A stretch of 64,000 bases of DNA from assembly GCF_026627445.1 (NCBI RefSeq), contig NZ_JAPNLJ010000005.1, positions 186,001-250,000 on the forward strand, given 5' to 3'. Origin of the DNA: Streptomyces sp. H27-H1. Lineage in GTDB: Bacteria; Actinomycetota; Actinomycetes; Streptomycetales; Streptomycetaceae. The notes below the pieces were generated by a model. It ran no database searches and was not told the origin of the DNA. It saw nothing but the letters and a program-made list of their open reading frames with translations. The position numbers and the translations under genes were made by a program. Below, in pieces: positions 1 through 9,481 of the stretch. The stretch's first letter is position 1. Each line of letters starts with the position of its first letter.

Positions 1-1638
1 ACCCAGGGCGGTCTCGATGGTGCGGATGTCGCGGACCAGGCGGGTCAGGCCGCCCGGCTCGACGGAAGCGGCCTGGTCGGAACCCCACATCGCGCGGTCG
101 AGGGTGATGTGGCGTTCCACGAAGGTGGCGCCGAGGGCCACGGCGGCCAGGGTGGTCTGCAGGCCCGTCTCGTGGCCGGAGTAGCCGATGGGGACGTTCG
201 GGTACTCCTCCCGCAGGGTGTTGATGACCCGCAGGTTGAGCTCCTCGGCCTTGGCGGGGTAGGTGGAGGTGGCGTGGCAGAGCAGGATGTTCTCGCTGCC
301 GAGGACCTCCACCGCGTGCCGGATCTGCTTCGGGGTGGACATGCCGGTGGAGAGGACCACGGTGCGGCCGGTGGCGCGCAGGGCGCGCAGCAGCTCGTCG
401 TCGGTCAGTGAGGCGGAGGCGACCTTGTGGGCGGGGACGTCGAACTTCTCCAGGAAGGCGACGGCCTCGGTGTCCCAGGGGGAGGCGAACCAGTCGATGC
501 CGCGCTTGGCGCAGTGCTCGTCGATGGCCCGGTACTCGCTCTCGCCGAACTCCACGCGGTGGCGGTAGTCGATGTAGGTCATCCGGCCCCAGGGGGTGTC
601 GCGCTCGATGTCCCACTGGTCGCGGGGGGTGCAGATCTCGGGGGTGCGCTTCTGGAACTTCACGGCGTCGCAGCCGGCCTCGGCGGCGGCGTCGATGAGG
701 GCGAGGGCGTTGCCGAGCTCGCCGTTGTGGTTGATGCCGATCTCGCCGACGACGTAGACGGGCCGGCCGGGGCCGGCGGTGCGGGAGCCGAAGGCACGGA
801 GGCGGGAGGCGGGGTTGACCGTCATGGCAGGGCTGTCCTTAGGAGCGTGGGGTGTACGCGCGGATGCGGGCACGGGAGCGGGCACGGGGGTGAGTACGGG
901 TACGAGGGCGCGGGCGCGGGCCAGGTCGTGGGGGTCGTCGATCTCCAGGACCCGGGCGGGGTCGGTGGCGACCGGGACGGTCCGCCCGAAGAAGCGGTGG
1001 CGGGCGGTCCGGAAGCCGGCCGCGTTCATGGCGTAGGCGGCTCCGGTCTCCAGCAGGTCCTGGGGGCGGTCCTGGCGGCGGGGGCGGTGCGCGGTGTCGT
1101 GGTTGACGCCGGTCCCGGAGCCGTCGGGGGCCGCCCGCCAGAGGAATCCGTGGAAGGGGGCCGCGGTGAGCGCGGAGTCGGCGTCGCCGGACGCGACGGC
1201 GGCGGCGACGGACTCCACGTCGCAGGCGGTGACGAAGGGGCTGGTGCACTGGACGAGGAGGACCACGTCGACGGTGTCGCAGTGCATCTCCTCGAAGGCG
1301 TCGAGCGCGTGCAGCAGGGCGGCCTCGCTGGTGGCGGTGTCCCCGGAGATCCCGGCGGGCCGGCGCAGCACCTCGGCCCCGGCCCCGCGGGCGGCGGCGC
1401 CGATGGCCTCGGAATCGGTGGACACCAGGACGTCGGTGACGGTCCCGGCCCCCAGGCAGGCCCGGACGGCCCGCACCACGAGGGGCATCCCACCGACGTC
1501 GGCCAGGTTCTTCCCGGGCACCCCCTTGGACCCCCCGCGGGCGGGAATCACGGCGAGCACCCTGGGCACGGCGCGGGCCTCGCCGCCGGCTCCGGCGGCG
1601 GAGGCGTTCCTACCGGCTCCGGCCGGGCGGGGGCTCAC
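1..1638 (-). CDS. Fused acylneuraminate cytidylyltransferase / N-acetylneuraminate synthase (3' end outside window)
   Basis: One uninterrupted frame encodes two enzymes of nonulosonic-acid (sialate/Kdn-type) activation. Residues about 30-240 are a CMP-sugar synthetase: the nucleotide-binding motif IPARGGSKGVPGKN is near the start, followed by LVSTDSEAI. From about residue 272 follows a NeuB-type synthase (VGEIGINHNG, DAVKFQKR, SASLTDDELL, STGMST, GYSGHE); its C-terminus lies beyond base 1. NeuB condenses an N-acyl hexosamine or hexose with phosphoenolpyruvate; NeuA makes the CMP sugar. The GTG start at 1638 overlaps the upstream TGA (GTGA), which suggests translational coupling. The junction is Pro/Val-rich. 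An ATG at 825 with an AAGGA box 10 nt upstream looks like an original separate neuB start, so the fusion may come from a one-base change at the G5 run 886-890. A similar S. coelicolor locus makes Kdn-containing teichulosonic acid (from memory). Confidence 0.88.
   Translation of the reverse strand, partial: MSPRPAGAGRNASAAGAGGEARAVPRVLAVIPARGGSKGVPGKNLADVGGMPLVVRAVRACLGAGTVTDVLVSTDSEAIGAAARGAGAEVLRRPAGISGDTATSEAALLHALDAFEEMHCDTVDVVLLVQCTSPFVTACDVESVAAAVASGDADSALTAAPFHGFLWRAAPDGSGTGVNHDTAHRPRRQDRPQDLLETGAAYAMNAAGFRTARHRFFGRTVPVATDPARVLEIDDPHDLARARALVPVLTPVPAPVPASARTPHAPKDSPAMTVNPASRLRAFGSRTAGPGRPVYVVGEIGINHNGELGNALALIDAAAEAGCDAVKFQKRTPEICTPRDQWDIERDTPWGRMTYIDYRHRVEFGESEYRAIDEHCAKRGIDWFASPWDTEAVAFLEKFDVPAHKVASASLTDDELLRALRATGRTVVLSTGMSTPKQIRHAVEVLGSENILLCHATSTYPAKAEELNLRVINTLREEYPNVPIGYSGHETGLQTTLAAVALGATFVERHITLDRAMWGSDQAASVEPGGLTRLVRDIRTIETALG
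823..840 (-). promoter_or_regulatory. Internal ribosome binding site and ATG for the NeuB half
   Basis: On the minus strand AAGGA (840-836) lies 10 nt before an in-frame ATG (825-823). In another reading frame a TAA (841-839) overlaps this box, the usual Streptomyces stop/SD/start arrangement. It suggests that NeuB can be started independently even if the upstream frame reads through. Confidence 0.55.
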
Positions 1639-3083
1639 AGCTCCCCCAGGCGGCGGATCACCGGTGCGACGCGCTGGACGCCGTGGCGGTAGGCGCCCCG
1701 GGCCGCTTCGCGCAGGTGGGCCCGGAGCCGGCGGCGCAGGCGCGACTTCCCGGCGCCGGTGCGGACGGCGCCGGGCAACGGGCGTCCGTCCGGGCCGAGA
1801 TGGTGCCTGGCCAGGATTCCGGGCAGGTATCCCGGCGCGGTGTCCTGCGTGTAGTAGGGCGCCACGGCCGGGAGGCGGGCCCGGGCCAGCAGCTCCGCGA
1901 GGCGAGCCCGCGCGGCGGCGTAGGGGTCCCGCCCGGCGGCGGTCGCGGCCGGTGTGGCCGCCGCCGGGGCGCCCACACCGGTGGCCGCGCCGGTAGCCGC
2001 GTCGGTGCCCGAACCGGTGCTCACGCCTGTGCCCGAGCCGGTGCCCACGCCTTGGGCCGCCAGCCAGTCCGGATCCCCCTTCGGGAGCAGGCCCGCGTCC
2101 AGCTGGGTCCAGGAGGCCAGGCAGCCGGAGCCCAGGAAGTGGTGGTTGCCGAGGCTCTCGCGGACGCCGAGGTCGGTCAGGACGGCGGTCGGGATGCCCC
2201 GGTGGAGGGATTCCAGGGCCGCCGTGGAGGAGACGGTGACCAGCAGGTCCGTGCTGTCCAGGACCTCGCCCATGTTCCCGTACCCCAGACGGCAGTTGGA
2301 GGGGAGGCCGCCCGGCAGCCGCTCCGCGAGGCGCTGGTACGGGAGCTCCTCCAGGTGTGTGGTGTGCTCCCCGGGCCGGCTGCGGAGTTTGACCAGCACC
2401 TCGCGCTCCGGGTGCAGCCTGGCGTGTTGCGCCGCGCGCCCGAGCAGGTACGCGCGGTCCGCGCGGGTGTCCGGCACGGACGGCTGGACCGCGAAGACCA
2501 CCCGGTGGGCGGTGGCGCCGACGGGCTCGTACGGCTTTCCGTCGAGGAAGGGGAGGGCGGTCTCCACGACGGCCCCGGCGGCCGCGCCGACACCCTCGTA
2601 CACCGAGCGGAACCGCCCCGCGTCGTGGCGGGAGTTGGCGAGGACGAGATCGGCCCCGTGCCGCAGCAGCAGACCGTCGGCGAGTCTCTCGTAGACGACT
2701 CCGACGTACCCGGTGACGAACACCGGCCGCGCACCCGGCTCCGGCCACAGGGCCCGCGCGCCGTGCAGGACCGCCTGCACGGCGCCGCCGACCAGGGCGA
2801 GGACGACCACGTCGTACGACTGCCTTCCCGGCGCGGACAGTTCGGAGAGGAACCCCGCGCAGGTCACCTCGGTGAGCCGGTCCGCCCGGACCCCGACCTC
2901 GCCGAGCTGGCGGGCGGTGGGCGTGGCCCGGCCGCGGAGCAGGTATCCGGTCAGGTGAAGGGAGTCCGGCTCCGGGACGAGGCGGCGCGCGGTGAGCGCT
3001 CCCCATTTCCAGCGGGTGTCGGAATCGGCGAGTACGGCCACGCGGAGGGCGGCCCGATGGGCCGTGCGGTTGCTTGCTGGCAC
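1635..3083 (-). CDS. DUF6716-type putative glycosyltransferase
   Basis: A 482-residue protein resembling the DUF6716 putative glycosyltransferases found beside NeuA/NeuB genes in Streptomyces. The N-terminus VAVLADSDTRWKWG and the later VKLRSRP and TVSSTAALESLHRGIPTAVLTD segments look like the two halves of a GT-B-type nucleotide-sugar transferase, with a donor-site SSTAALE-like turn. About residues 341-375 are a Gly/Thr/Ser/Ala minisatellite that looks like a recent expansion, and the C-terminus is Arg-rich. The GTG at 3083 was chosen because conserved sequence begins about ten codons later; an upstream start at 3131 adds only unconserved residues. It overlaps the NeuA/NeuB frame by GTGA and is divergent from the GT2 gene. 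The inferred role is assembly of a nonulosonic-acid glycopolymer; acceptor and donor are unknown. Confidence 0.82.
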   Translation of the reverse strand: MPASNRTAHRAALRVAVLADSDTRWKWGALTARRLVPEPDSLHLTGYLLRGRATPTARQLGEVGVRADRLTEVTCAGFLSELSAPGRQSYDVVVLALVGGAVQAVLHGARALWPEPGARPVFVTGYVGVVYERLADGLLLRHGADLVLANSRHDAGRFRSVYEGVGAAAGAVVETALPFLDGKPYEPVGATAHRVVFAVQPSVPDTRADRAYLLGRAAQHARLHPEREVLVKLRSRPGEHTTHLEELPYQRLAERLPGGLPSNCRLGYGNMGEVLDSTDLLVTVSSTAALESLHRGIPTAVLTDLGVRESLGNHHFLGSGCLASWTQLDAGLLPKGDPDWLAAQGVGTGSGTGVSTGSGTDAATGAATGVGAPAAATPAATAAGRDPYAAARARLAELLARARLPAVAPYYTQDTAPGYLPGILARHHLGPDGRPLPGAVRTGAGKSRLRRRLRAHLREAARGAYRHGVQRVAPVIRRLGEL

Positions 3084-3136
3084 CCGGCAGAAGCTATTCC
3101 GGCTTTCCGGTGATCGGCCCAACGAGCGCACAACAG

Positions 3137-3181
3137 CGGGTTAACAACCCGTCGACGAAATGCGAAAGCGTCCGGGTTAAC
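3137..3181. promoter_or_regulatory. Direct repeat CGGGTTAAC in divergent promoter region
   Basis: CGGGTTAAC occurs at 3137-3145 and again at 3173-3181, the copies offset by 36 bp. The first copy is also part of a small inverted repeat (CGGGTT-AAC-AACCCG, 3137-3151). Both lie between the divergent DUF6716 and GT2 genes, so they could bind a shared regulator. No regulator is identified. Confidence 0.35.
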
Positions 3182-3259
3182 GCCCCCGCCGTTCGTCGTT
3201 CACATGGAATCCGCGTCCGGGCCACAGTGAATGCCGAACGGCGCCCTAATGTCTCGCAG

Positions 3260-4276
3260 GTGCTCAAGCTCTCTGTTGTCGTGCCGTTCTTCAACGTGCA
3301 GACGTATGCGCCGGATGCCCTGAAAAGCCTGGAACTCAACGCTCGGGACGATTTCGAGTTCCTGCTCGTCGACGACCGCTCGACGGACGGGACGCCCGCG
3401 CTCCTGGAACGGGCGGCCCGCGAGCTGCCCGGCGCCGTGCACCTCAGACACGAGCGCAACGGCGGGCTGGCGACGGCCCGGAACACCGGTCTGGACGCGG
3501 CCCGCGGCGAGTACATCGCCTTCCTGGACGGGGACGACTGGCTGGCGCCGGGCCATCTCGCCCGTACCCTGGCCGCCATCGAGGCGCTGAACTGCGACTT
3601 CGTCCGGACCGACCATGTCCAGTGCACGGGCAGGACGCGCAGTGTGCAGCGCGTCCCCTACGGGCCGGAGTCGGTGGTGGCCGATCCGCGCACCGGCATC
3701 CTGCCCGCAGACCGCGCGACCTCGGTCGACTACCCGTACGCCTGGGCGGGGATGTACCACCGGCGGCTGCTGGACCGCGGGCTGCTGCACTTCACGGACG
3801 GTCTGCGGACGGCGGAGGACCGGCCGTGGATCTGGCGACTGCACCGGGAGGCGGAGTCCTTCGCGCCGGTGGGCCTGCCTGGAATCTTCTACCGACGTGG
3901 GGTTTCCACCTCGCTGACGCAAATCGGGGACGATCGTCAGCTCGATTTCATTCGGGCATTCGATCAGGTTCTTCTCGAGACAGCCGCCGACCGGGAATCC
4001 GATCTCCTTCTCCCGAAGGCCGTCCGAACATACTGCGCAATTATCGCTCACCACATCGGGTCCATCGAAAGGTTCCAACCACCCGTGGCCAGAAAACTCC
4101 GCTCGATGAGCGCGGCCGCACTCGGCAGAATGCCCCGGCAGGTCCTGGACCAGACTCTGGACACGATGGACGCCGACCGCGCGGCCCTGCTCCGCCGGCT
4201 GCGACGGCGCGCCACGGCCGGATCCTCCCCCGCGGCCCTCGACGCCCCCTCGGCCCCCGCCGGGGTGACGGCGTGA
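3260..4276 (+). CDS. Family 2 glycosyltransferase
   Basis: A 338-residue GT-A-fold glycosyltransferase. The family signature is complete: LSVVVPFFNVQ at the N-terminus, DDRSTDGTPALLERAA for nucleotide binding, NGGLATARNTGL, and FLDGDDWL containing the metal-binding DxD. A TAEDRPWIWRLH segment near residue 190 fits the catalytic ED region of GT2 enzymes. The GTG at 3260 (VLKLSVVVP) is preferred because the fold starts there; an in-frame GTG at 3227 is an alternative, and neither has a clear ribosome binding site. It is followed by the polysialyltransferase-like gene with a GTGA overlap, so the two are one operon. It probably adds a sugar during synthesis of the wall polymer encoded by this locus; its precise specificity cannot be read from sequence. 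Confidence 0.9.
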   Translation: MLKLSVVVPFFNVQTYAPDALKSLELNARDDFEFLLVDDRSTDGTPALLERAARELPGAVHLRHERNGGLATARNTGLDAARGEYIAFLDGDDWLAPGHLARTLAAIEALNCDFVRTDHVQCTGRTRSVQRVPYGPESVVADPRTGILPADRATSVDYPYAWAGMYHRRLLDRGLLHFTDGLRTAEDRPWIWRLHREAESFAPVGLPGIFYRRGVSTSLTQIGDDRQLDFIRAFDQVLLETAADRESDLLLPKAVRTYCAIIAHHIGSIERFQPPVARKLRSMSAAALGRMPRQVLDQTLDTMDADRAALLRRLRRRATAGSSPAALDAPSAPAGVTA

Positions 4277-5634
4277 GCGTGACCCAGATCTTCCAGGCCT
4301 CCACCCTCTACGGCACGGCCACCCTCGCCGCCGCCCTCGACGCGGGCCTCTTCCCTCCCGCCGGCCGCCGGATCCTGCTGACCAGCAACCACTCCGTCAC
4401 CGCCGAGATCACCCCCGGTTTCACCAGCGCGCCCGGCTTCGGCGCCCTGCGCTCCCGCTTCGACACGGTCCTCGACTGGAACGCGTTCATCGCCCCGCAG
4501 CACCCCGGCAGCTGGAGCCCACGCGCCGACGACGTCCCCCTGTGGGAACGCCAGTTGCGCGCCTCCTGGGACCTCGGCACCGATCGCGTCGAGCTGATCG
4601 TGGAATCCCTGCAGGTGCCGCCCGCCCCGAGCCTGTGCCGGCTCTTCCCCGGCGCGGCCGTGGAGGTCTACGCCGACGGGCTGATGAGCTACGGCCCCAC
4701 CCGCTCCCGCATCGACCCCGGGATCGGGATGCGCATACGGCGGATGCTGCACCTGGACCTCGTACCGGGCCTGGAGCCGCTGCTGCTGACCGAGTTCGGC
4801 GTACGGGCCGAGGCGATTCCCGCCGCTGCCTTCCTCAAGGTCATCGGCGAGCTCGAGGCGGCGGTGGAGGCGGCGGCGGAGGCTCCGACGGGAACACCGG
4901 CGGCGTCCGCCGAGCCCCCCGCGCTCCTGCTGGGCCAGTACCTGTCCGCGCTCGACCTCGTGCCGGCCGCCGAGGAGGAGGAACTGCACGCGGAGATGGT
5001 CCGGGGCGCGCACGCGCTGGGCCACCGCGAGCTGGTGTTCAAACCGCACCCCAGCGCCCCCGCGGCCTACTCCCGCCGGGCGGAGGAAGAGGCCGGGCGG
5101 CTCGGCGTCCGGCTCACCGTGCTGAGCACCCCGGTGCTCGCCGAGACCCTCTACGCGCGGCTGCGCCCGGCCCTGGTCGTCGGCTGCTTCTCCACGGGAC
5201 TGCTGACCGCCGCCACCCTGTACGGGCTCCCGGTCGCCCGGACCGGCACGGGGGCCGTGCTGGCGCGGCTGTCCCCGTACCCGAACAGCAACCGGATCCC
5301 GCTCGTGCTGGCCGACGTCCTGCTGCCCGACCTCGCGGACCCGGCGGCCGTACGCTCCTGGACACCGCCGGGGCCCGACCGCGTCGCGGCCGAACTGCAG
5401 GGGCTGCTCACGGCGGTGGGCTTCACCATGCAGCCCAAGATCCTGGCGCGGCGGCGCCCGGAGGCCGAGCGCTGGCTGAGCGCGAACCTGACCCCGGACA
5501 CCTGGCGCTACTTCACCCGCCGCCGGCTCACCGGCCTGGGCCTGCCGGGCGGCATCCCGGCGCAGTTGTCCTTCCTGCCCCGCAGCCGCGCGGCGCGCCG
5601 CGTGGCCCGGCTGTTGCGCAGGGCGGTCCGCTAG
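4273..5634 (+). CDS. Alpha-2,8-polysialyltransferase-family protein
   Basis: A 453-residue protein of the bacterial polysialyltransferase-like family (POLYST, GT52/CAPS-type). The N-terminus QIFQASTLYGTATLAAAL is typical of this family. FKPHPSAP near residue 255 is the HP motif used for CMP-sialate binding, and GCFSTGLLTAATLYG matches the following Ser-Thr-rich donor-site segment. It overlaps the GT2 gene by GTGA (start 4273); an in-frame GTG lies two codons later. With NeuA/NeuB supplied by the divergent operon, the natural inference is transfer of a CMP-activated nonulosonic acid onto a wall glycopolymer. The C-terminus is very basic (RSRAARRVARLLRRAVR), possibly for membrane association. 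Confidence 0.88.
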   Translation: MSVTQIFQASTLYGTATLAAALDAGLFPPAGRRILLTSNHSVTAEITPGFTSAPGFGALRSRFDTVLDWNAFIAPQHPGSWSPRADDVPLWERQLRASWDLGTDRVELIVESLQVPPAPSLCRLFPGAAVEVYADGLMSYGPTRSRIDPGIGMRIRRMLHLDLVPGLEPLLLTEFGVRAEAIPAAAFLKVIGELEAAVEAAAEAPTGTPAASAEPPALLLGQYLSALDLVPAAEEEELHAEMVRGAHALGHRELVFKPHPSAPAAYSRRAEEEAGRLGVRLTVLSTPVLAETLYARLRPALVVGCFSTGLLTAATLYGLPVARTGTGAVLARLSPYPNSNRIPLVLADVLLPDLADPAAVRSWTPPGPDRVAAELQGLLTAVGFTMQPKILARRRPEAERWLSANLTPDTWRYFTRRRLTGLGLPGGIPAQLSFLPRSRAARRVARLLRRAVR

Positions 5635-5702
5635 CCGACCGGCGCTCCGCCGGCCGACGGTCCGCGCCACGGTCCCGACGGCCGTACGGGGAAGCGGTCC
5701 GG

Positions 5703-6359
5703 TCAGCTGACCGCGAGCTTCGCCGCGAAGCCCAGGAACAGCACGCCCGCCGCCGAGCTGGCTCCGGCGGCGAGCCGCTTGCGGCTCCGGAAGGCGGCCG
5801 CCAGGCGGTTCCCGCCGAAGATCAGCGTGGTCAGGTAGAGGAAGCTGCCGATCTGCAGCAGGCCGCCCAGCAGCAGGAAGGACAGCGCCGGGTAGGCGTA
5901 GGACGGGTCCACGAACTGCACGAAGAACGACATCAGGAAGAGGATGGCCTTCGGGTTGAACACGCTGATCAGCAGCGCGCGCCGGTAGGGCCGCTCCGTG
6001 TCCACGGCCTGAGCCGCGGGGGCCGCCGGGGCGTCGGCCCCGGCGCGCTCGCGGCGGGCGCGCCATATGGTCCACGCTCCGCGCAGCATGCCGATGGCGA
6101 GCCAGGTCAGGTACCCGGCGCCGAGCAGTTTGACGATGCCGAACAGCATCGGGCTGGTCTGCAGCAGGGCCCCGGCGCCGACCGCGGCCAGGGTCATGAG
6201 CAGGGCGTCGCCGGAGAACACGCCGAAGGCCGCCCTGTACCCCGTGCGCACCCCGCCGCGCGCGGCGACGGACAGCACGTAGAGCGAGTTCGGACCCGGC
6301 AGCAAAATGATCAGCACCAGGCCGGCGAGATACGTCGGAAGATCTGTGACACCCAGCAT
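5703..6359 (-). CDS. LysE/RhtB-family amino-acid exporter, LeuE-like
   Basis: A 218-residue integral membrane protein of the LysE/RhtB efflux superfamily. The N-terminal YLAGLVLIILLPGPNSLYVLSVAARGGVR segment carries the family's PGPN motif, and SVFNPKAILFLMSFF in the second half is the other hallmark. About six hydrophobic segments are visible, with a charged Ala/Pro-rich loop around residue 115. This subgroup is annotated as leucine exporter LeuE. The ATG at 6359 is chosen over an upstream GTG at 6398 because homologous sequence starts with MLGVTDLP. It stands alone between the convergent polysialyltransferase gene and the same-strand mutase gene; no dedicated regulator is next to it. The actual substrate could be any hydrophobic amino acid. 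Confidence 0.88.
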   Translation of the reverse strand: MLGVTDLPTYLAGLVLIILLPGPNSLYVLSVAARGGVRTGYRAAFGVFSGDALLMTLAAVGAGALLQTSPMLFGIVKLLGAGYLTWLAIGMLRGAWTIWRARRERAGADAPAAPAAQAVDTERPYRRALLISVFNPKAILFLMSFFVQFVDPSYAYPALSFLLLGGLLQIGSFLYLTTLIFGGNRLAAAFRSRKRLAAGASSAAGVLFLGFAAKLAVS

Positions 6360-6439
6360 GTGCAGGAGTGTCCCATGAGTACGCACCTGTCGCGCCACTC
6401 GATTTCACAGAATGGAATCCGCCCTGGTCACCCGCCTGG

Positions 6440-8032
<1,593 letters not shown>

Positions 8033-8203
8033 GTGACGCGCTCCTTCGTGGGTCCGCGGGGCCGGTCCGGGGCTGATAAAACGTCCCCGCGGCGGCCGCG
8101 CGACGGCCGCTGGTCACAATGGCGCAACATCACGGCACTCCCTGCAACTGTCCACGCCCACGTCGCATCACCTAGATACACACGTAGAAATCGGGGGACC
8201 GCA

Positions 8204-9094
8204 ATGCACCGCCAGAAAGCAATAGTCCGCGCACTGGGCCTGGCCACCGCCGTCGCACTTGCCGCGACCGCCTGTGGGCCGCAGGGGACGGAGTCGACGG
8301 GCTCCAGTTCCTCCGCACCCGCGTCGCCCACGGCGGTCGCCTCCCCCGAGACCTCACCCTCCTCGGACGGCAAGCCCGGCGATGCCTCGCCGTCCGCCTC
8401 CGCGTCCAGTTCCGCGGCGCCGTCGCCTTCGGCCTCCGCCTCGCCCTCGCCCTCGCCGACCGTGAAGCAGGTCATGGCGAACGGCGACGACAGCGAGCTG
8501 GTCCGCGAACTGCAGGCCCGGCTGCGTCAGCTCAAGCTGATGTCGGTCGCTCCGACCGGTTTCTACGGCTCGAAGACGACCGCGGCGGTCAGGTCCTTCC
8601 AGACGAAGAACGGCCTGTCCGCCACCGGCGGCGTGGACGAAGCCACCTGGAAGAGGATCCAGAACCTCACCAAGAGGCCGACCGCCGACGAGCTGCGCCC
8701 GCCGACCGTCAACGAGCCCGACGCTCCCGACGCTCGCTGTATGACGGGCCGGGTGATGTGCATCAGCAAGGAGAGCCGCACCCTCGCCTGGATGATCGAC
8801 GGGAAGGTCGTCTCCACGCTGGACGTGCGCTTCGGCTCGGAGAACACCCCGACCCGCGAGGGTGAGTTCAAGGTGGACCGCAAGGAGCGCACCTGGACCT
8901 CGACGCTCTACCACACGCCGATGCCGTACTCGATGTTCTTCAGCCGGGGCCAGGCCGTGCACTTCTCGGCGGACTTCGCCGCCCGCGGCTACGCCGGTGC
9001 CTCGCACGGGTGTGTGAACGTCCGGGACAAGGCCAAGCTGGCGACGCTGTTCGACGCGGTCCGGGTCGGCGACAAGGTCGTCGTCTACTGGTGA
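8204..9094 (+). CDS. L,D-transpeptidase lipoprotein with peptidoglycan-binding domain
   Basis: A 296-residue secreted enzyme that forms or remodels 3-3 peptidoglycan cross-links. It starts with a lipoprotein signal peptide ending around LAATAC; the -3 to -1 residues are a slightly relaxed lipobox. Then come a Ser/Ala/Pro-rich spacer to about residue 85, a peptidoglycan_binding_1 domain (ELVRELQARLRQLKLM, then TTAAVRSFQTKNGL), and a YkuD catalytic domain. The active-site signature is HFSADF followed by ASHGCVNVR, with the nucleophilic Cys in HGC. The ATG at 8204 follows a GGGGGA box. It is divergent from the mutase gene, 171 bp away, and is followed by a hairpin terminator at 9240-9276. Confidence 0.95.
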   Translation: MHRQKAIVRALGLATAVALAATACGPQGTESTGSSSSAPASPTAVASPETSPSSDGKPGDASPSASASSSAAPSPSASASPSPSPTVKQVMANGDDSELVRELQARLRQLKLMSVAPTGFYGSKTTAAVRSFQTKNGLSATGGVDEATWKRIQNLTKRPTADELRPPTVNEPDAPDARCMTGRVMCISKESRTLAWMIDGKVVSTLDVRFGSENTPTREGEFKVDRKERTWTSTLYHTPMPYSMFFSRGQAVHFSADFAARGYAGASHGCVNVRDKAKLATLFDAVRVGDKVVVYW

Positions 9095-9481
9095 GCCCGC
9101 AGTCGGCCGGACATCGGCGGCCGGCCATCGAAGGCCGGACATTCGCGGTCGGACACCGGGCGCCGGACACCGGACGTCAGCGGCCGGCCATCGAAGGCCG
9201 GATGCCTGCTGCCGGGCGGTGTGGGGCCGGAAGTTGAGGGCGCGGGCGGGATCGGGGGAACGAATCCCGCCCGCGCCAGTTGCGCAGAGCCCAGGGGTAC
9301 GGGGGGAACCCCGGCTCATGCGCAGCCGATGACCAGTCGGCTCATTACGTACTGCGCCACCGGTTCCAAAAGTGTTACTGCGCGGTGCGAGCCATTTCAG
9401 GCCAGTGTCCGATAACCGGTCCCGTGCCCGCTCCGGCACCCGTTTCCGGTACCCGTTCCCGCCCTCGGGCGGGGGCCTCTC
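9095..9481. other. 387-bp intergenic region: repeats and terminator, no gene
   Basis: No coding region is supported. A 23-bp direct repeat beginning GCGGCCGGCCATCG occurs at 9117-9139 and 9180-9202, embedded in a run of degenerate (C)GGCCGGACA units. A strong hairpin follows at 9240-9276. The last 200 bases are spacer before the convergent sigma-factor partner gene. Confidence 0.7.
9240..9276 (+). terminator. Hairpin terminator after L,D-transpeptidase gene
   Basis: A perfect 13-bp stem (GCGCGGGCGGGAT, 9240-9252, with its complement at 9264-9276) around an 11-nt loop. There is no U tract, as is usual for Streptomyces terminators. It lies between convergent genes. Confidence 0.7.

Noticed and set aside
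9095..9240. CRISPR-like array from GGCCGGACA-type repeats
   Set aside because: Units are short and degenerate, without regular spacers or cas genes.
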